The translations under genes and the position numbers were made by a program. This document shows positions 59,666 through 64,000 of a DNA stretch of 64,000 bases, in pieces. The notes below the pieces were generated by a model that was given only the letters and a program-made list of their open reading frames with translations, searched no databases and was not told the origin of the DNA. The stretch lies in assembly GCF_013401995.1 (NCBI RefSeq), contig NZ_JACBJI010000003.1:496001-560000 (forward strand), written 5' to 3'. Each line of letters starts with the position of its first letter. The first letter of the stretch is position 1. The stretch is from Flavobacterium agri (GTDB lineage Bacteria; Bacteroidota; Bacteroidia; Flavobacteriales; Flavobacteriaceae).

Positions 59666-59697
59666 CAAAAATAAAGCCCCGTAATTACGAGGCTTTA
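59666..59697 (-). terminator. Terminator of purA
   Basis: TAAAGCC-C-CGTAA (59672-59684) with TTACG-A-GGCTTTA (59685-59697); minus-strand T-rich tract after the stem. It starts 7 bases after the stop at 59704. Confidence 0.8.
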
Positions 59698-59703
59698 TAG
59701 CTT

Positions 59704-60972
59704 TTAACGCATGATCGTCTGTTTCCTGTCCGGACCGACCGAAATTACCGTAATCGGAACTTCGACTTCCTTTTCGATGAACTCGATGTATTCCTTAAGC
59801 GCCGACGGAAGCGAGTCGTAAGTCGTCAATCCGGTCAAATCGGCATGCCAGCCTTTGAGTTCGGTATAAACCGGCTCTACGTTTTCGGGTTCGATGTTGT
59901 ACGGCAAATGGTCGATATCCTGACCTTTGTATTTGTATGAAGTCGCAACTTTCAAGGTGTCGAATCCAGACAATACGTCGCCTTTCATCATCATCAGTTG
60001 GGTCACGCCGTTCACGCGGATCGCATATTTAAGCGCCACGAGGTCGAGCCAGCCGCAACGTCTCTGTCTTCCGGTTACCGATCCGAATTCGTTTCCGACT
60101 TTAGCCATCGTCGCGCCGACTTCGTCGAACAATTCCGTCGGGAAAGGGCCGCTTCCTACGCGGGTCGTGTAGGCTTTGAAAATCCCGTAGACTTCCTTAA
60201 TTTTATTGGGTGCGATGCCAAGACCTGTACAAGCTCCGGCAGCGGTAGTGTTCGACGACGTCACGAATGGATACGTTCCGAAATCGACGTCTAGGAGGGA
60301 ACCTTGGGCGCCTTCGCACAAAATCGTTTTTCCGGCTTTCTGGGCTTCGTGCAGGTATTCCTCAGAATCGATGAACGTGAGTTGTTTGAGCGCTTCGACA
60401 GATTCGAAGAACTCTTTTTCAAGTTCGGGCAGATTGTATTGGATGGCTACGTCGTAGAACTTGATCATCGCTTCGTGTTTGTCGGCCAAAGCGCGGTATC
60501 TTTCCTTGAAATCATCGAGTTCGATATCGCCTACGCGGATGCCGTTACGACCGGTTTTGTCCATATACGTCGGGCCGATTCCTTTCAAAGTCGATCCGAT
60601 CTTGGCTTTTCCTTTGGCAGTTTCCGAAGCCGCGTCGAGCAGACGGTGCGTCGGCAAAATCAAATGGGCTTTTCTCGAGATGATCAGTCGCGATTTGATG
60701 TCGATGTCGAATTTGGCCAATCCTTCGAGTTCCTGTTTGAAAACCGTAGGATCGATCACGACGCCGTTCCCGATGATGTTGATGTTGTTCTTGTGGAAAA
60801 TCCCCGACGGAATCGTTCTCAAAACGTGTTTGATGCCGTCGAACTCGAGCGTGTGCCCGGCATTCGGACCGCCCTGGAAACGCGCGATGATGTCGTATTT
60901 GGAAGTGAGTACGTCTACGATTTTTCCTTTTCCTTCGTCTCCCCATTGGAGTCCGAGTAGTAAGTCTGCCAT
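59704..60972 (-). CDS. purA: Adenylosuccinate synthase
   Basis: 422 residues. MADLLLGLQWGDEGKGKIVDVLTSKYDI is the diagnostic P-loop (GxxGxGDEGKGK), followed by GGPNAGHTLEFDG, IGSTLKGIGPTYMDKTGRNGIRVGD, SNTTAAGACTGLG and GRQRRCGWLDL. It makes adenylosuccinate from IMP and aspartate, using GTP: the first committed step to AMP. It lies downstream of the Fur-family regulator gene on the same strand with a 189-base gap that contains a hairpin (61080-61117). Confidence 0.97.
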   Translation of the reverse strand: MADLLLGLQWGDEGKGKIVDVLTSKYDIIARFQGGPNAGHTLEFDGIKHVLRTIPSGIFHKNNINIIGNGVVIDPTVFKQELEGLAKFDIDIKSRLIISRKAHLILPTHRLLDAASETAKGKAKIGSTLKGIGPTYMDKTGRNGIRVGDIELDDFKERYRALADKHEAMIKFYDVAIQYNLPELEKEFFESVEALKQLTFIDSEEYLHEAQKAGKTILCEGAQGSLLDVDFGTYPFVTSSNTTAAGACTGLGIAPNKIKEVYGIFKAYTTRVGSGPFPTELFDEVGATMAKVGNEFGSVTGRQRRCGWLDLVALKYAIRVNGVTQLMMMKGDVLSGFDTLKVATSYKYKGQDIDHLPYNIEPENVEPVYTELKGWHADLTGLTTYDSLPSALKEYIEFIEKEVEVPITVISVGPDRKQTIMR

Positions 60973-61079
60973 TTTTAATTGAATGTCGGAAGGACTTTGT
61001 CGTTCCTGTTAGTTAGTTGTTGTTTAAGTTTAAAGTTTGATGTTGAACGTTTGTTGCGTTAGGGATTGCAGTGGAAATC

Positions 61080-61117
61080 CTTTTGGGCTGGCGAGCGTAG
61101 TCGAGGCAGGCCAAAAG
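61080..61117. repeat. Stem-loop in the fur-purA gap
   Basis: CTTTTGGGCTG (61080-61090) faces CAGGCCAAAAG (61107-61117): 10 of 11 pairs, loop 16. The surrounding GC-rich text (GTGGAAATCC, GGAACGGAAAGCC) looks like a dispersed intergenic repeat. No T-run follows, so it is not a simple terminator. Confidence 0.45.
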
Positions 61118-61161
61118 ATTGGAACGGAAAGCCCCGGGCCGCAGGCAACGCCAAAAAAATA

Positions 61162-61635
61162 TCAATTCGTATTGTCGGTTGCCGGCTTGCGCTTGTTCCC
61201 GTACAAATACAACGAATGGTTGTGGATTTCTATGTCGAAAATCTCCTCGATCGTCTTTTTGATCGTTTGGATGCGCGGGTCGCAGAACTCGATCACCTCG
61301 CCCGTATCGGTCATGATGATGTGGTCGTGCTGCTTGTCGAAATAACTTTTCTCGTAATGCGATTGGTTTTGCCCGAACTGGTGACGGCGCACCAATCCGC
61401 AATCGAGCAACAATTCTATCGTGTTGTATAAAGTCGCGCGACTCACACGGTAGTTCTTGTTCTTCATCTTGATGTAGAGGTTCTCGATGTCGAAATGGTC
61501 CTCGCTATCGTAAATTTCCTGCAGAATAGCATAGCGCTCGGGCGTCTTGCGATGGCCTTTGCTTTCCAGATACATCGTAAAAACGTTTTTTACGGTCTCC
61601 TGGTTTTTGGTATTATCGGTGGAAATAAGTGTCAT
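61162..61635 (-). CDS. Fur-family transcriptional regulator
   Basis: 157 residues. Winged helix [70 protein letters not shown], then the dimer/metal domain with [23 protein letters not shown] (HxHDHxxC-like) and [10 protein letters not shown]. Only one conserved Cys of the usual zinc-site pairs is visible, so it resembles the single-Cys flavobacterial group rather than E. coli Fur. It regulates iron, zinc or peroxide genes. Start at ATG 61635; minus strand TATCTTTG (61647-61640) is immediately upstream. Confidence 0.9.
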   Translation of the reverse strand: MTLISTDNTKNQETVKNVFTMYLESKGHRKTPERYAILQEIYDSEDHFDIENLYIKMKNKNYRVSRATLYNTIELLLDCGLVRRHQFGQNQSHYEKSYFDKQHDHIIMTDTGEVIEFCDPRIQTIKKTIEEIFDIEIHNHSLYLYGNKRKPATDNTN

Positions 61636-61639
61636 GCGG

Positions 61640-61647
61640 CAAAGATA
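61640..61647 (-). promoter_or_regulatory. -7-like box directly before the Fur-family gene
   Basis: Minus strand TATCTTTG fits TAnnTTTG and ends 4 bases before the ATG, implying a leaderless or near-leaderless transcript, or a later true start. Confidence 0.4.
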
Positions 61648-61861
61648 ATCGACAAAACACAAACGGCAATGGATGTTGGGGAATTGTTATTCAAGGTTTT
61701 GTTAAAGAAATGCGCGTTTTGTCGGAATCGTCATGTGCCGGTCTATTTATAACGTCGTTCGTCTATTTTGGGTTTTGAAGGGTTTTGGGCTTTGTTTTCT
61801 TTGCCTCGGGTTTTGGGATAGCCCCAATCCGGTAAATCTAATTCAAACTAAAACAACAAGT

Positions 61862-62515
61862 ATGAAAAAAGTATTTTTATTCCTGATGGCCTCTATGGCT
61901 TTGGTGTCTTGCGGAAGCGATGACGGCGGCGGCGCAAAACGTCCGTCTATGGTCGCTCTTGCGGGCGGAAGCGAATCGCTCGTGTACAACATGACTTACG
62001 ACAGCAAAGGACGCCTCAATACGTTGACGAGCAGCCAAAGCGGTTCCCACACGTATACGTTCGCCTATAACGAAAGCGGAAAAGTAGCGAGCGCGACAGC
62101 CTCGGGTTCGATTACGGGAGTAATTGGATTTGCGTATAACGAAGATGGGAAATTGTCTACAGTAACGCGTACTGGCGAAGAACCGACAACCGTAACGTGG
62201 ATAGATGCCACAACGGCGACCGTGGGAACGACTACGGTCAAATTGGATGCGAAAGGCGATTTGCAATTGTATGATACGGCTTCTTTTACGCGAGATACAG
62301 GAAAAGGCGCATTTGCTTCGGTAAAAGGGGTCGACGGTCTTACGCTATTATTCATCGAACAGCAAACGCTTTTCTTCGCGTCTAAAAAGCCGGCAAAAAC
62401 CATCAGCGGATCGGGCGTAGCCTACATCATGAACAATGATTTCGAAGGCGGAATGATAAGCGGTGCTACTTTCGATGCGAATGGCACGCCATACACGATG
62501 ACCATTACTTACTAA
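61862..62515 (+). CDS. Lipoprotein with YD-repeat-like body
   Basis: 217 residues: MKKVFLFLMASMALVSC lipobox (L-V-S-C), GSDDGGG linker. The body contains Rhs/YD-like units (LVYNMTYDSKGRLNTLTSS, TYTFAYNESGKVASATAS, IGFAYNEDGKLSTVTRTG), as in Bacteroidota DUF4595-type surface lipoproteins. It lacks any Rhs toxin features. Function unknown. Upstream in-frame ATG (61733) would remove the lipoprotein signal. A strong terminator follows. Confidence 0.78.
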   Translation: MKKVFLFLMASMALVSCGSDDGGGAKRPSMVALAGGSESLVYNMTYDSKGRLNTLTSSQSGSHTYTFAYNESGKVASATASGSITGVIGFAYNEDGKLSTVTRTGEEPTTVTWIDATTATVGTTTVKLDAKGDLQLYDTASFTRDTGKGAFASVKGVDGLTLLFIEQQTLFFASKKPAKTISGSGVAYIMNNDFEGGMISGATFDANGTPYTMTITY

Positions 62516-62537
62516 GAATATTGTGTTAGTTTTTTTG

Positions 62538-62564
62538 AAGCCTCGGTTCGCCGGGGCTTTTTTT
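62538..62564 (+). terminator. Terminator of the YD-repeat lipoprotein gene
   Basis: AAGCC-T-CGG (62538-62546), TTCG tetraloop, CCG-G-GGCTT (62551-62559), then T7. Confidence 0.88.
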
Positions 62565-62565
62565 G

Positions 62566-63039
62566 TTAGGATAGCTTGACCTTCTCGTTTTCGAGGTGCT
62601 CGAGCGCTTTTCCGATGCGTCTTACGATTTCCTCGTCTACCGTAGCCGCAAAAATCCAGTCTGAGATTTCTTTTTTGCGCTTGTCGTCGAATGCCATGAA
62701 TTTTTTGTGAAGTTTCGGCTCTTCCTTAAGGCAGACCAGGAAATCTTCCGGAATCACCATTGGCGCCTCATCGAGGTAAAGCACGATTTTGACCGAATCG
62801 CCTTGTTCCTTTTTTATCGCTTTCCGGATATCGGCCTTGACCGCGAGGAACGTTCCTTTTTTCATCGCCCAAATGTTGAAATCCTTGAGTTCGTGGCTGT
62901 CGATGAATCCGCGCACTCGCACCGTACTGTTGCGTTTTTTGGGAACGTTGGTCAAAATAGGCATTTCAACGAACGTCCATGCGCCTTTTCCTTCGCCTTT
63001 TTTAAGGATGAACGTATCGTCTATGATCGGTTTTTCCAT
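62566..63039 (-). CDS. YdeI/OmpD-associated (DUF1905-type) protein
   Basis: 157 residues, cytoplasmic. N-half GAWTFVEMPILTNVPKKRNSTVRVRGFIDSHELKDFNIWAMKKGTFLAVKADIRKAIKKEQGDSVKIVLYLDEAP is a DUF1905 domain; C-half VIPEDFLVCLKEEPKLHKKFMAFDDKRKKEISDWIFAATVDEEIVRRIGKALEHLE is the OmdA/YdeI helical domain (PF13376). Function unknown; related proteins affect porin levels or antimicrobial peptide response. Its stop abuts the convergent lipoprotein gene's terminator. Confidence 0.85.
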   Translation of the reverse strand: MEKPIIDDTFILKKGEGKGAWTFVEMPILTNVPKKRNSTVRVRGFIDSHELKDFNIWAMKKGTFLAVKADIRKAIKKEQGDSVKIVLYLDEAPMVIPEDFLVCLKEEPKLHKKFMAFDDKRKKEISDWIFAATVDEEIVRRIGKALEHLENEKVKLS

Positions 63040-63151
63040 GGTCGGATATTTGGTCTCATCGCAAATTTCGCAAGTTTTCCGATGAATTGAATAAGGCGAA
63101 ACCCCGAAAAGCGTACTAATTTACGACTTCAAACCACAAAACTCAACTGTC

Positions 63152-63382
63152 ATGGAAAATACAAGAGACGATCGGAAACAGCCGATCAACGACGGTGACA
63201 ATCAAGGTCATGATTGGGCGCGCCAGCAGGAGAATGCCAGTGTGCGCTTTCAGCAGGACAAATCGCAAGATACTACCGAAGAGGAAGAGCACCAGTTGCC
63301 TGAATGGGGTGACATCGATCCGCTCGACAGGCCGGGACCAGCAGGCCCGATGGATCCGAGCGGACCAGGAAGCGCGGTTTGA
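63152..63382 (+). CDS. Small hydrophilic acidic/Pro-Gly protein, unknown
   Basis: 76 residues: MENTRDDRKQPINDGDNQGH, then an acidic stretch (TTEEEEHQLPEWGDIDPLDR) and a Pro/Gly-rich end (PGPAGPMDPSGPGSAV). No signal peptide or membrane segment; likely disordered. It has a good ATG and a flanking inverted repeat 10 bases after the stop. No family was recognised, and it could be a stress-associated hydrophilic protein. Confidence 0.6.
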   Translation: MENTRDDRKQPINDGDNQGHDWARQQENASVRFQQDKSQDTTEEEEHQLPEWGDIDPLDRPGPAGPMDPSGPGSAV

Positions 63383-63393
63383 TAGGGAATAAG

Positions 63394-63454
63394 TTAGCCA
63401 CGAATGGCACGAATAACACAAATTATTGGTGAAATTCGTGCCATTCGTGGCTAA
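63394..63454. repeat. Perfect 21-base inverted repeat
   Basis: Left arm 63394-63414 (TTAGCCACGAATGGCACGAA, then T), 19-base loop, right arm 63434-63454 is its exact reverse complement. It lies between convergent genes but lacks a T-run in either direction, so it is probably a dispersed repeat more than a terminator. Related copies: 20581-20682 and 59600-59623. Confidence 0.9.
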
Positions 63455-63462
63455 AAAAATGA

Positions 63463-64000
63463 TTAGTGGTAAACGCGCGTCACCTTATCGACGCCGTCAA
63501 TCTTGCGGATGTTCTCCATCAACTTTTTCAAAATCGTATTGTTCTGTACGATCACGGCGATTTGGCCGTTAAAAATTCCGGCCTCGCCGTTAAGCGAAAT
63601 GCTTTGGATATTCACGTGCATGTTGTTCGAGATGACTTTCGTGATCTGGTTCGTCAAACCGAGCGTATCCATTCCCGTAATGTTCAAAATGGCTTTGAAT
63701 TCCTGTTGGGTCGAATCGATCCATTTGGCCGACATGATCCGGTATGCGTAATTCGATTGCAGCGTGATTGCGTTCGGACAATCCTTTTTATGCACTTTGA
63801 TACCTTCGTTGATCGTCACGAAACCAAACACTTCATCTCCGGGAATCGGGTTGCAGCAAGTCGAGAGCTTGTAATCGAGTTTGTCGTGTTCCGGCCCGAA
63901 GACGAGCATGTCGAAATTCTGTGTGAGTACTTGCCTGTGCAGGTCTTCGTCGGGAATCGGCTTGTCCGTACGCTTAATGCGGTTCTTGAAGAAATTGATG
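63463..64000 (-). CDS. C-terminus of RelA/SpoT (p)ppGpp synthetase/hydrolase (cut by window end)
   Basis: The open frame continues to the window edge, giving about 179 residues. INFFKNRIKRTDKPIPDEDL is followed by FDMLVFGPEHDKLDYKLSTCCNPIPGDEVFGFVTINEGIKVHKKDCPNA: the conserved-cysteine (zinc-finger-type) region after the TGS and helical parts. A C-terminal ACT domain follows (FKAILNITGMDTLGLTNQITKVISNNMHVNIQSISLNGEAGIFNGQIAVIVQNNTIL). These regulatory domains control the stringent-response enzyme on the ribosome. The catalytic HD and synthetase domains lie outside the window. Confidence 0.9.
   Translation of the reverse strand, partial: INFFKNRIKRTDKPIPDEDLHRQVLTQNFDMLVFGPEHDKLDYKLSTCCNPIPGDEVFGFVTINEGIKVHKKDCPNAITLQSNYAYRIMSAKWIDSTQQEFKAILNITGMDTLGLTNQITKVISNNMHVNIQSISLNGEAGIFNGQIAVIVQNNTILKKLMENIRKIDGVDKVTRVYH

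Noticed and set aside
61862-62515. Rhs-type toxin on the basis of YD-like repeats
   Set aside because: Only a few short units in a small lipoprotein; no Rhs core, no toxin C-terminus, no immunity gene.
1-64000. tRNA or rRNA genes
   Set aside because: Intergenic regions were read for clover-leaf or conserved rRNA words and none were found; a covariance-model scan would be decisive.

Overview
The window looks like a chromosomal segment of a Bacteroidota (Flavobacteriaceae-type) genome. Supporting signs are a secreted protein with a type IX secretion (gliding-motility type B) C-terminal domain, a TonB receptor with a carboxypeptidase-like N-domain, LytS/LytTR signalling with 2TM domains, DUF349, DUF5606 and OstA-like proteins, malate:quinone oxidoreductase, and many promoter-like TTTG-N19/20-TAnnTTTG elements instead of Shine-Dalgarno sites. 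No rRNA, tRNA, CRISPR array, prophage or intact insertion sequence was seen. Most genes look like ordinary core or accessory genes. Overlapping stop/start codons (TGATG, ATGA, GTGA) are frequent.

Layout. 1-10.7 kb (minus strand): the start of one exported protein, a choice-of-anchor-L/T9SS protein, an ABC transporter pair, lipoproteins, a nucleoid-associated protein, a pRiA4b ORF-3-like protein, a beta-helix lipoprotein and an outer-membrane barrel. 10.8-17.5 kb: a TonB receptor, then a signalling block (exported TPR-like protein, LytS kinase fused to a 2TM domain, two stand-alone 2TM proteins, LytTR regulator), a DUF2490 protein and a CsbD protein. 17.7-20.6 kb: CCA-adding enzyme, a membrane protein and heme A synthase. 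20.7-27.1 kb: a surface-glycan/LPS-core cluster (putative rhamnosyltransferase, polysaccharide pyruvyl transferase, Kdo-kinase-like protein, GT2 and GT9) mixed with a Sua5/YrdC tRNA-modification enzyme and dapD.

27.1-28.0 kb: two near-perfect 37-nt palindromes just upstream of a REP-associated (Y1/RAYT) transposase relative whose HUH motif is destroyed. 28-35 kb: methyltransferase, NlpE/META lipoprotein and AlkZ-like protein in one overlapping operon, HxlR regulator divergent from an azoreductase, ruvX, mqo and a HAD phosphatase. 35.2-36 kb: a GC-rich inverted-repeat region and a decayed XRE regulator. 36-39.3 kb: alpha/beta hydrolase, NmrA-type reductase and a TetR regulator with matching operators in front of both the reductase and its own gene.

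39.4-64 kb: FUSC membrane protein, def, DUF5606, mazG (behind an 8-bp tandem repeat), a monooxygenase-fold protein, a Crp/Fnr regulator, DUF349 and TPR proteins, aroE, a class III aminotransferase, an OstA/LptA-like protein, a periplasmic-type alpha-amylase, nhaA, a methyltransferase-GNAT fusion with a heavy-metal-binding protein, purA, a Fur-family regulator, and the C-terminus of a RelA/SpoT protein cut by the window end. Intergenic regions carry several families of inverted repeats and clear rho-independent terminators. The observations most worth following up are the degenerate RAYT with its palindromes, the triple-2TM two-component system, the methyltransferase-GNAT fusion, the TetR operator pair and the simple-sequence leaders in front of mazG and the nucleoid-associated protein gene.
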